64,000 bases of DNA from Geosiphon pyriformis (Eukaryota; Glomeromycota; Glomeromycetes; Archaeosporales; Geosiphonaceae), in NCBI GenBank assembly GCA_016748015.1, contig JAAOMT010000299.1, positions 80,688 to 144,687 of the forward strand, given 5' to 3'. The notes below the pieces were generated by a model. It had not been told where the DNA came from. It worked only from the letters and a program-made list of their open reading frames with translations, and made no database searches. This document shows, piece after piece, positions 55,591-64,000 of this stretch. A program made the translations under genes and the position numbers. How positions within the stretch are numbered: the first letter of the stretch is position 1; every line of letters begins with the position of its first letter.

Positions 55591-56272
55591 TATTTCAACA
55601 ACAATGAACAAAGAATAAAACCTGAAAAAGCACATGAAATTGATGCTAGATATAACCTAAGATATCTAAACAAGGATACTCTTGTTCTCAAACCCAAATC
55701 TCTTACAAAAATCAACCTCAAAATTGCACTCGAAATCCCGCCAGGAGCAATGATTCAAATCACCTCCTGGTCTTCTCTGGCAAGCAAAGGAATCAATATC
55801 AGAGGAGGAATAATCAATGCTGGATATATTAGAGACATTACAGTGATGCTTCAAAATGAAACTGACAAACCATTCAAGATCGAACATGCTAAAAAAATTG
55901 CCCAAGCTATTTACCTACCCCTAATCAACATTTCGAGTTTGCAACTAGTCAATTAAAGAGAACAATTAGGAAAAAGCAACAGAGGAACCCAAGGTTTTGG
56001 TTCAACTGGACGATTCACAGTTCCAGTTAATATAGCTCTTAACACACAGAATGAATCCCACCAGATTCTCAGACTTCCACAACCAATTATCATCTCACCC
56101 TTTGGAGAACATCCAGAAATCTACACCTGCCCAAAACCAATAACCACACAACAAATTTTTGAGTCCAATAAACAAGTCTGCTTGGAACATAACATTTTGA
56201 TTTCAAACATTTATATTCCAGAAGGAACAAAGAAAGTCCGAGTTACTTTTTACAATCCCACAATTATCCCAT
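55591..56272 (+). pseudogene. dUTPase domain and pre-RT linker, D2
   Basis: Motif 1 HEIDARYNLRYLNK (Asp to Asn in YDL), motif 2 SWSSLASKGINI, motif 3 GGIINAGYIRDITVML (catalytic Asp to Asn), motif 4 HAKKIAQAIYLPL, then TAA at 55954, and motif 5 RGTQGFGSTGRFTVP, which is textbook. Together with D1 the ancestral module had all five motifs. The linker IYTCPKPITTQQIFE ... VRVTFYNPTIIP follows; the frame then breaks by a one-base deletion relative to D1. Confidence 0.85.
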
Positions 56273-57851
56273 AGTTCTATTAAATAACTTAGAAATTGGA
56301 GTTATTCACAATAACATCTTTTAACAAGAACTACCCCAGAAAGTTCCCAATTTCTCAGAAATCATTGGATATTCACTACCAAAAATCAACCCAAACCCTA
56401 ACTCTGAAAACTATCATGTTGTCATGGAAAAACTATCTTGAATCAACATAGGACAACTTGAACTACAACAACAGATCCAGCTCAAAGAGCTAATTGCAGA
56501 ATTTGCCGATATCTTCGCCAAAAACAACAATGACTTAGGAAGAACTGATTTGGTTCAACACCAAATCTATACAGGAGATGCCAAACCAAGATGACAACAA
56601 GCCTACCGAGTTGCTCCAGAAAGTTACCAATTTATCTGAGAAGAAGTACAACAGATGCTTAACAATGGGCTTATTCAACCATCAATGAGCCTATGGGCCT
56701 CACCTGTGGTCCTAGTTAAAAAGAAAAATGGAAAGATACAATTTTGTGTTGATTATCGACAACTCAACAGTGTCATCATTGAAGATGCCTACCCTCTTCC
56801 CTGAATTAATGACATGTTGGATGCCCTTGGAAAGTCCAAATACTTTTCAATATTAGATTTAGAGAGTGGATATTGGCAAGTTGCTATGGATCCCAAAGAC
56901 TGCCCCAAAACAGCATTCACCACTCAAAGAGGAAATTACAAGTTCAATGTAATGCCTTTCGGATTATGCAATACACTAGCAACATTCCAAAAACTCATGG
57001 ATGTTGTTTACAAAGGCCTCCTTTGGAAATCAGTAGTAGTTTATCTTGATGACACTGATGTTTATTTACCATCTTTTGAGTTACATTTAATTTACCTGCG
57101 AGAAGTTTTTTAACGATTACGGAAAGCAGGATTGAAACTGAACATTGAAAAATGCTACTTCGGAAAAACAAGTTTAGCTTTTCTTGGTCACATTGTTAGC
57201 AAAAATAGAATTAAACCAGACCCCAGAAAAATCAGTACTGTCAAGAACTTCAAGACTCTATAAAATACCACAGAATTAAGAGAATTTATTGGATTAGCAT
57301 CCTATTACTGAAAATTCATCAAAGAATTCTCAAAAATTGCAAAACCCCTCAACCAGCTCACTACTAAAAATGTCAAATACAAATAGACAGAAGAACATCA
57401 AAATGCCTTTGAGATACTTAAAGAAAAACTTACAACAGCTCCAATTCTCATCTACCCAGATTTCAGCAACTGATTCTGGTCAGCAACCGACGTCTTTTAT
57501 ACTGCCTTTGGTGCCATTCTATCACAGTTAGATGACAATGGAAATGAGCAAATAATTGCTTATGCTAGTAGAACATTAAAGCCAGCCAAAAAAAACTACC
57601 CCGCAACAAAATTAGAAACCGCAGCAGTAATCTGGGCCTTACATCACTTCAACCTTTACCTCAGACCCAAAGAATTTGATATTATCACTGATAATATTGA
57701 ACTTAAATGGCTTCAGAACAAAAACACCCAGCTAAATGCAAAACAAACCTGATGGACAGGATTTTTAGCTAACTACCAATACATTGTACACCACAAACCA
57801 GGAAAACTCCACACCAACGTCGATTGTCTCTCAAGAATGAGGCAAGATTAG
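56272..57851 (+). pseudogene. Reverse transcriptase and RNase H, D2
   Basis: Frame shifted one base from dUTPase. RT: SPVVLVKKKNGKIQFCVDYR, YFSILDLESGYWQVAMDP (Asp kept), VMPFGLCNTLATFQ, VVYLDDTDVY (the only intact YLDD in the window), open piece 56814-57113. Four TGA and one TAA upstream, more in the thumb. RNase H: SATDVFYTAFGAILSQL, KLETAAVIWALHH, IITDNIELKWL, HHKPGKLHTNVDCLSRMRQD, then TAG at 57849-57851. Catalytic residues are present in both domains although the frame is broken. Confidence 0.9.
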
Positions 57852-57900
57852 AAAACAAAACCAACACCCATTTGAATTAACAGCATCAAAACAACAAACA

Positions 57901-59184
57901 ATGAACCCTAAAAACTACAACAACATTATTTACTATCGAAACTTCAGAAACCCAGACAGTTCACTCAGATTAATACAAGAACATGAAAAAGAAACTATTT
58001 TATACAACATGCACTCAAACCCTTCATCAGCACACTTCAGAAAAGACAGTACCACCCAAAAAACACTAGAATACTACTTTTGGCCTCGAATGAGAAAAGA
58101 CATTCACAAATATGTCGAATCTTGTGATAGTTGTCAAAGAAGAGGAGGAACTCGCTCTACAGAACCTTTAAATCCAATCAAAGTTGGACAGCCTTTTAAT
58201 AGAGTTGGTATCGATTTAGTTGGACCACTACCTATTACAAACCAAAGAAACCATTATATTGCAGTAGCTGTAGATTATCTTACCAAATGGCCCGAAGCCA
58301 GAGCCATTCAGCAAGCAGATGCAAAATCAGTAGCAAATTTCATCTACAAAGACATCATTTGTAGACATGGATGCCCAATTGAACTTTTATTTGATCAAAG
58401 AACACATTTTGTGAACAATCTAATTCAAGAAATTTGTGAATGATTCAATGTCAAGAGACCTTTATTTTCACCCTACTATCCACAAACAAACGGACTTGTG
58501 GAACGTTTTAACAGAACATTGTGTGAGTTATTGGCCAAAGTTTTAACTGATTTTGAGCAAGAATGGGATATTTTTATTCCATCAGTGTTACTAGCATACA
58601 GAACACTAAAACAAGATACCACAAAACACACACCATTTGACTTAGCCTATGGAAGGACAGCAATGTTATCAATCAATTTTACAGTAGAACCATATCCAGT
58701 GCAATCAATCAACAAAGAAAACTTTCAGGAAACACTTTAACAAAGAGCTTACACTCTTTTCAGCACATTGGAAGAAAAATGATGAATAACAGCCACCCAT
58801 ATCAGACACTCCCAAGCTCAATAAAAAGAACAGCATGACAACAAATTGCCACCAGTCACCAACGAATTTAAAGTTGGAAACAAAGTTCTCTTACACAGAA
58901 CTAAAGCTGAAAAACAATGGAGTGGAAAATTTGAAAATAAATAGGATGAACCATTCTTTATCCATGAAGTCCTAGGCAATGGATCATACAAGCTAAGACT
59001 TGATGACAAAATCCTAGCAAAAGTTGCACATGGAGATTGTTTGAAACACTATCATTCCAAAAACAATCCTGAACCATTAATTCCACAAATTGGTACACAT
59101 TTCCCTTTGGTCAGTCCTGAAGATATTCTACGAAACTTAGAACCAATAGTTGTCATTGAACAACCTTCCAACCTGAACACTTAA
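57901..59184 (+). pseudogene. Integrase, D2, in +1 frame relative to RT
   Basis: The frame is open from 57841, with ATG at 57901 (MNPKNYNNIIYY), 50 nt after the RNase H stop, and ends at TAA 59182-59184. Zinc domain NMHSNPSSAHFRKD, ESCDSCQRRG. Core AVDYLTKWPEARAI, LLFDQRTHFVNN, NGLVERFNRTLCE: triad D,D,E complete. In-frame stops: TGA 58441, TAA 58738, TGA/TGA near 58782, TAA near 58822, TAG near 58942. C-terminus VGNKVLLHRTKAEKQWSGKF, then EPFFIHEVLG (GPY/F-like) and a 60-residue tail. Relative to D1 the N-terminal piece lacks about 25 codons. Confidence 0.9.
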
Positions 59185-59266
59185 TTTAATTTTACTAGTT
59201 ATTTTCTTATAATTTAGAAACAATCTCACAAAAAAAAACAAAAACAAAAATAACATAAAAACCCAT

Positions 59267-60025
59267 ATGCCAAAAATAATTTCCTTTTATTTCAAATTGC
59301 TTATAATAACTATTCCTCAAAACATCCAACAATTATCCCAAAAACTAATGTTAGCTTTAAAAACAATACCCGAATTATCCATTACTGTTACTGGAAACCA
59401 CATTAATTATATCCAAACAGAAATAGTTACAAATTTAGCCCCAAATTCACAAAAATATCACCCGTATAAGAAAAACACAAGAAGTTATACTGGAATTCAC
59501 CTGCCAGAACTTTTAAAGCTTGCTTTAAAAGAAAATCTAATGCTCACTCCAATTAGTATTCCACCAAATGCTACAATTCAACAAAGACTTCAATTGTGTT
59601 TCAATGAGGAAAACACTGAATATCCTCCAATTTATAGATATTTTCACATTAGAAAAACACTCTACGAACGGAAACTGGAACTTACAACAGCAAACCTCAC
59701 AAAAGAAACTATTCAGAAACAACTCCACAACAAATTCAAGACAACAACGGGATCAACAAACAGTCACTACAGGCTCAGAGCTGCTCTTAGACTCTATGAC
59801 CTATTCCACACCTGTGAAAACATACTACAAAACCCAATTTTTCAACCTTTGAAGATTCAATACATTGGAAAGCTCACAGAACTGAAATTTCAACAATTTT
59901 CAGACCAAATTTCTTCAATAATTTTGGATTATTATCTGGAAATGACAGACAGTACTTGGATTTTGATGGAGCTCAGTCTTGAAGAGAAGGTTATGTTACC
60001 AGACAAAATTAGAGATATTATTTAG
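59267..60025 (+). CDS. ORF3 of D2: intact post-integrase protein of unknown function, 252 aa
   Basis: Uninterrupted from ATG 59267 to the stop at 60023-60025, 82 nt after the integrase stop and in another frame. N-terminus MPKIISFYFKLLIITIPQNI is mildly hydrophobic but short and broken by Lys; I do not call it a signal peptide. Then LSITVTGNHINYIQ (strand-like), Tyr/Lys-rich basic part, HLPELLKLALKENL, IPPNATIQQRL, YRYFHIRKTLYERKLEL, TIQKQLHNKF, YRLRAALRLYDLFHTCENIL, ELKFQQFSDQISSIILDYYL and ILMELSLEEKVMLPDKIRDI. The last eleven codons come from the LTR. Charge pattern suggests a soluble, perhaps nucleic-acid-binding helical protein (inference). D1, A and B3 have homologues with stops. Confidence 0.75.
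   Translation: MPKIISFYFKLLIITIPQNIQQLSQKLMLALKTIPELSITVTGNHINYIQTEIVTNLAPNSQKYHPYKKNTRSYTGIHLPELLKLALKENLMLTPISIPPNATIQQRLQLCFNEENTEYPPIYRYFHIRKTLYERKLELTTANLTKETIQKQLHNKFKTTTGSTNSHYRLRAALRLYDLFHTCENILQNPIFQPLKIQYIGKLTELKFQQFSDQISSIILDYYLEMTDSTWILMELSLEEKVMLPDKIRDII
59978..59993 (+). other. Polypurine tract of D2
   Basis: CTTGAAGAGAAGGTTA before the TG of the 3' LTR; it encodes the LEEKV part of ORF3. Confidence 0.65.
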
Positions 60026-61189
60026 CATGAAATTATCTTATAAATCTTATCATTAATTAGCATATATTATCATTTCAAATTATCACTTATTACATTAGCA
60101 AAATGTCTGAAATTATCATTTAATTAATAACCCAATTTGTACACAACACAAATGTAACCTAATTGCAATGATTAAATCATGCAATACCCCAAACTATGTA
60201 ACATTCAAAAGTTCGCTGAAATTTATAGAAATTCACCAAAATAATTGATAGATCACCGAAATATCTAATAAGTTCGCAGAAATAACTTGTAGTTCGCCAA
60301 AATGTATCTTTAGTTCAGCGAAATTGTAAAAAATAGCAAAGTTCAAGTTTATAGAATAGTGTTACAACAAGTTGTATAAAAAAAGAGCTTTTCTCTTTGA
60401 GAAAATGTATCTTACTTTAGATTTATTACTTAAAACCATTCCTACACACACAAAAAGAAATAAATATCAAATAATTCGAAAAACCAAATTCTTTAATTAT
60501 TGTACTTGGAAAATCCCCAAAACCCAACTAACGTTTTGAAATTAATTAGCTACCAATTTCAGTAAACTGTTAGTGACTCCAGGCCTGGATAGAAAACGTT
60601 TCCCTTAACAGAATTCTAAAATGTATCTTACTTTAGATTTATTACTTAAAACCATTCCTACACACACAAAAAGAAATAAATATCAAATAATTCGAAAAAC
60701 CAAATTCTTTAATTATTGTACTTGGAAAATCCCCAAAACCCAACTAACGTTTTGAAATTAATTAGCTACCAATTTCAGTAAACTGTTAGTGACTCCAGGC
60801 CTGGATAGAAAACGTTTCCCTTAACAGAATTCTATTTCTTTTACATTTCTTTTATTTTTCTTTTCTTTTTTCATTACAATTATTAGGGTAGTCTAAAGAT
60901 GAGATTTTTGTAGAAGATTTGACTTTTACAGCAAAGTAACTACACATTTTAGTAAGCTTCCAGATGAGCAATTCTTGGAAAAGAGTTGATGTTTACTACA
61001 ACATAATTACATAAAGCAACTGGCACAGAATTGGCCATTTCACTCATAAGCCCAGCAAGTTCAAATTATAGGATATAATTTGAAGCTAAATTCAGTTACT
61101 AGAGGTCCAACTACTTCCTGGAAACGTGAATTTACAGCAAACAGGCATCAATAACATTCAAGAAAAGAGACCAAAAACCTCTGGTAACA
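59994..61189 (+). repeat. 3' LTR of D2 with internal duplication
   Basis: 1196 bp against 980 bp for the 5' LTR. The excess is exactly one extra copy of a 216-bp block (60402-60617, repeated 60618-60833). Outside it, differences from the 5' LTR are scattered transitions and few indels. Confidence 0.95.
60402..60833 (+). repeat. Perfect 216-bp tandem duplication in the 3' LTR of D2
   Basis: AAAATGTATCTTACTTTAGA starts at 60402 and again at 60618; both copies end TTAACAGAATTCT (60617 and 60833). I see no difference between the copies by eye. The block lies downstream of the TATA box, so it would fall in the R/U5 part. Confidence 0.95.
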
Positions 61190-62360
61190 ATGCATGCCAG
61201 CCACTTGTGGTCACTTTAAGACCATTATCAATAACAAGCCACTTATTGAATTAGAAAAAAAAAAAAGAAAATCTACCTAGAAAGCATACTAAGTTTTCTG
61301 GGCTGACATTAAACACAATGAGCTACCACCAGTATTTTCCTGGGATGACAAAGGAAAAGAAAAGGAAAAAGATGCACCAGAAGAAAACACTACTACAGAG
61401 GAAATAACTAATGGCTGGAAAAGAGAATACTTACGTAAACTGATAAAAGAACCACCTTATATACTCTTCAAATACAAGGACTGTAAAAAAAAACTTTCCT
61501 TTATAGAAACTTGGATAGCTCCTGATGAAGACTATTAGACCAAAATCCACTACTACTGCAAGTTATGCCATAGAAAACATTATGGTTACCCAAAGAAATA
61601 GGGAAAGTAGAACAATAAACTATGTTTTGCTTATAGCAAATAGTTACTTGATGAAAGAATGTGGAATAACATTCTTGGTCAAGGAGAAACATATAATGCT
61701 TTGTGCCAGTACACAATCCTTATAAGTAACTGGATCAATTGTGGTACTTCTATTACTGCAGCCTGATACCAAGCAATAATTTGCTTGGATGGCTATCCAC
61801 ATGATAAAAACAAGATCTAAAGAATGATGAATGCCAAAGTTGAAAAAGCCATGCCCAGTGAAATTCTGGAAATTAAGAATAATCTCTCAGAACCAGTTAA
61901 CATCATCCTTATCCCAAATCCAGATGCTTTTCTTGACATAGAGGCAAGCCCAAAAAAGTTTTATGAGCACTATCAAAACTTGGCACCAATAAGAAAAGAA
62001 CAAAAACAACATTTGAAAGAAATAAACACAAGATTATATGACCACTGTTTAATTCCATGTGATTTTTAGTATTGTAATGAGTATGACTTCATTTACAATT
62101 CATCATTATGTATAATCTACACAATTCCAGAGAAAAACAAACCAATCAGCAACTGCACATCAGAATCAGAATCAACTTTCAATCCTGATTCAAACTCCAA
62201 CAATGACAATAATAAAAACAACAGTTCTAGTTCTGCTCAATATAACAACAAAAATAACAACAATTTGGATTCTGATTTAAACTCCAAAACATACATTGTA
62301 CTGCCTGATCTTACCAAAGAGCAAGAACTTAAATGGTTTAGTAATAATGATGAAGATATT
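61190..62360 (+). pseudogene. Protease-Cys linker and Cys-rich domain, B4
   Basis: Resumes B4 after D2. An acidic Lys-rich linker leads to YKDCKKKLSFIETW (first Cys now Tyr), YYCKLCHRKHYGYPKK, LCFAYSK (second Cys to Tyr), YNALC. The open piece 61824-62069 is the helical middle (PKKFYEHYQNLAPIRKEQKQ) and the last cluster DHCLIPCDF-x-YCNEY. Then comes the Asn/Ser-rich spacer (62160-62280). Several Cys to Tyr changes (G to A) show decay. Confidence 0.6.
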
Positions 62361-62372
62361 ATGCCAAAATGA

Positions 62373-63131
62373 GTGCATAATACTAATACAGAGTTTAATC
62401 TGAAATATTCAAGAAAAGACACTCTCAAATTGGAACCACATTTGTGTACTTGTATCAATTTAAAAATAGCACTGGAAATTTTAGCAACAACAATGATTCA
62501 ATTAGCATTTAAGAATAGTCTAGCAAAAAAAAGAATTAACATCAGAGGAAGAATAATTGATGCAAGATATATAGAAAATATCATTGCAATGTTATAAAAT
62601 AACTCAGAAAAGACCTACATTATAAAACCAAATGAAAAAATAGCACAGACAATATTTCTGCTTCTAATCAAAATAACTCAATTAGTATTAGTGAGAAATA
62701 GAAAAAAATTAGAAATTACAACTAGAGAGATACAGAGTTTTGGATCCACGGGTAGAATAGATGTACCAGTTAATATGGCAAAGAAAAAAATTATTGACAA
62801 GGGAGAAATTATCTCCACCCATTAATTAATTTCTATTTCACCATATAATTAGTACATGGTAGTTATAGAAAGAAAAATAAAGGATCAAGTTCAGATTTTT
62901 AAAACAGAAACAACACTTTGTGAATTAGGAAAAATTAGACTAGTCAATCTATATATACCAGCTAAAAACTACAGACACATCAAAATTTTTATTTATAACA
63001 ACATGAAAAATATTATTGAGATATCAGAAAGAACCACTATTGAATACTTAATTATTGAAATTGAAAACCAATTGCCAAACACCATTCCAGACTTTTCACA
63101 ACTATGTGGATATGTAGATATTATATTTTAA
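62373..63131 (+). pseudogene. dUTPase domain and pre-RT linker, B4
   Basis: Motif 1 TNTEFNLKYSRK (Asp to Asn), motif 2 FKNSLAKKRINI, motif 3 GRIIDARYIENIIAML (catalytic Asp kept), stop, motif 4 NEKIAQTIFLLL, motif 5 IQSFGSTGRIDVP (better kept than in B3). The linker piece 62856-63131 is open (TLCELGKIRLVNLYIPAKNY). With B3 this shows family B also once had all five motifs. Confidence 0.75.
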
Positions 63132-63299
63132 ACAATATATGGATGAGAAAAATATTATCTGCTCTAACCAGAACAATTGAAACAGATAAACTTAGGAAAT
63201 CTAAACTCACTATAACGTATACAGCTTAAGATATTACTCAACAATTTTAACAACATTTTTGCAAGCAAAAATGAATTTGGCAGAATTGACATAATTTAG

Positions 63300-64000
63300 C
63301 ATCAAATTAAGACTGAAAATACAATGTCAATTAAACAAAGAGCATACAGAGTACCACCAGCCAGCCATAAGATTATTTGTCAAGAAATCAATTAGATGCT
63401 TGAAAATAGGCTAATTTAGCCATTAATAAGCCTATAGTTATTATCAGTAGTATTAGTTTATAAGAAAAATAGGAAAATCCACTTTTGTGTAGATTACTAA
63501 AAACTGAATAGAATAACCAAAAGAGATAGTTACCTGACTCCAAAGATCAAAGAATTGTTTAATGCTTTTGAAGAAAAAAAATGGTTCTCAATGCTAGATT
63601 TAAATAGTGGTTACTGACAAGTAGCCATGAAATCAGAAGATAAAGAGAAAACAGCTTTTATAATGCAAGAAAGGAATTTCAAATTCAATATTATGCCATT
63701 TGGCTTGATGAATGCTCTTGCCACATTTCAATGACTCATGAAGATTGTCTATACTGGACTGCTATGGAAATCAGTAGTCGTATACTTGGATAACACCAAT
63801 GTGTTCTCAAAAATATTCAATGATTATCTATATTATTTTCAAAAAATATTTGAAAGACTCAGATGAGCAAAATTGAAATTAAATGCCAACAAATGCTTCT
63901 TTGGCAAAACAGAACTCAAGTTTTTGGGAGATGTTATGAGCAAAGATTGTATCAAAACAGATTTAGACAAGATTGAGATTGTTAAAAACTTTCCAGTACC
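63300..64000 (+). pseudogene. Reverse transcriptase, B4, cut by the window edge
   Basis: Readable frame: HFCVDY-stop-KLN, WFSMLDLNSGY-stop-QVAMKSE (catalytic Asp kept), IMPFGLMNALATFQ, VVVYLDNTNVF (YLDD to YLDN), FGKTELKFLGDVMSKD, KNFPVP at the edge. Six or so stops, mostly TGG- or CAG-derived. Confidence 0.85.

Larger units (their letters stand above)
51197..61189 (+). mobile_element. D2: full-length family-D Ty3/Gypsy element, 9993 bp
   Basis: LTRs 51197-52176 (980 bp) and 59994-61189 (1196 bp, containing a 216-bp tandem duplication), perfect 4-bp target duplication ATGC (51193-51196 / 61190-61193). Gag, protease, Cys-rich domain and dUTPase share one frame from 52222 to about 56260 with scattered stops. 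RT-RNase H is one base off because of a one-base deletion near 56265. Integrase is +1 to RT; ORF3 is intact. It is the best copy from which to read the family's layout. Confidence 0.95.
46687..64000 (+). mobile_element. Family-B copy B4, inserted in B3 gag, itself carrying two insertions; open at right edge
   Basis: LTR 46687-47584, PBS region, gag, protease (to 51196), D2 insertion (51197-61189), then Cys-rich domain, dUTPase, linker and RT to the window end. A minus solo LTR splits gag at 48059-48927. It lies exactly next to the cut in B3 gag, so B4 most likely inserted there; the rest of B3 should follow B4 beyond 64 kb. Confidence 0.85.

Noticed and set aside
59267-59330. Signal peptide or envelope-like role for ORF3
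   Set aside because: The N-terminal hydrophobic part is short with Lys inside, there is no second hydrophobic segment or Cys pattern, and the homologues in A and D1 lack it.
1-64000. tRNA, rRNA or other RNA genes
   Set aside because: No cloverleaf with A and B box or rRNA-like stretch was recognised on either strand by eye; the TGGTGCTC sites are primer binding sites, not tRNA genes.
2930-64000. Recoding of TGA/TAA/TAG as sense codons to explain the many stops
   Set aside because: All three stops occur, they sit at different places in different copies, and they occur together with frameshifts and catalytic-site losses. Decay explains this better.

Overview
The window is AT-rich, gene-poor eukaryotic DNA made almost entirely of Ty3/Gypsy-type LTR retrotransposons inserted into one another. 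The best guess for the source is an arbuscular mycorrhizal fungus (Glomeromycota, e.g. a Rhizophagus or Gigaspora relative). The reasons are the very low GC, the density of decayed Gypsy elements, and a transposase-like gene at the left edge whose motifs (HGN, PGR, LLP, DLCDTC) I associate with families expanded in that group. The assignment is inferred, not proven. There is no sign of bacterial or organellar content.

Layout. 1-2.93 kb is the only non-retrotransposon DNA: a minus-strand transposase-like pseudogene running off the left edge, a 529-bp assembly gap, and two small hypothetical minus-strand ORFs. From 2.93 kb on I recognise three retrotransposon families, here called A, B and D. 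Copy B1 (+, very decayed) starts truncated at 2930. It is split at 6422/17704 by a complete family-A element (6423-17699, +). The 5' LTR of A is itself split by C, a minus-strand internally deleted family-B element (6867-10461). B1 resumes at 17704 and its 3' LTR is cut at 20209 by B2 (+, 20210 to about 27105, no integrase or 3' LTR). After a short region of LTR relics comes B3 (minus, 27831-46686), whose 3' LTR is split by the full-length 9.9-kb D1 (minus, 27909-37793). B3's gag is cut at 46686 by B4 (+, 46687 to the window end). B4 carries a minus solo B LTR in gag (48059-48927) and the full-length 10.0-kb D2 (+, 51197-61189), and runs off the right edge inside reverse transcriptase. Where target-site duplications can be seen they are 4 bp.

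Element biology. Families B and D encode Gag with a CCHC knuckle, an aspartic protease, a Cys-rich (probably zinc-binding) domain, a trimeric-type dUTPase domain, reverse transcriptase, RNase H, integrase with a GPY/F-like tail, and a further ORF of unknown function (ORF3). Family A lacks the Cys-rich/dUTPase block but has ORF3. In every copy where it can be read (A, B3, D1, D2) the RT-RNase H frame closes with a stop just after RNase H. Integrase then lies in the +1 frame and opens with an ATG 38-68 nt further on. ORF3 runs through the polypurine tract into the 3' LTR. No copy has an intact gag-pol. Most lesions fit C:G to T:A transitions: CAA/CAG to stop, TGG to stop, DSG to DSR, YLDD to YLDN, ID to IN. 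The only uninterrupted full-length element gene I see is ORF3 of D2 (252 codons).

Limits: all boundaries and homologies were read by eye. No alignment, dating, frame statistics or database search could be run.
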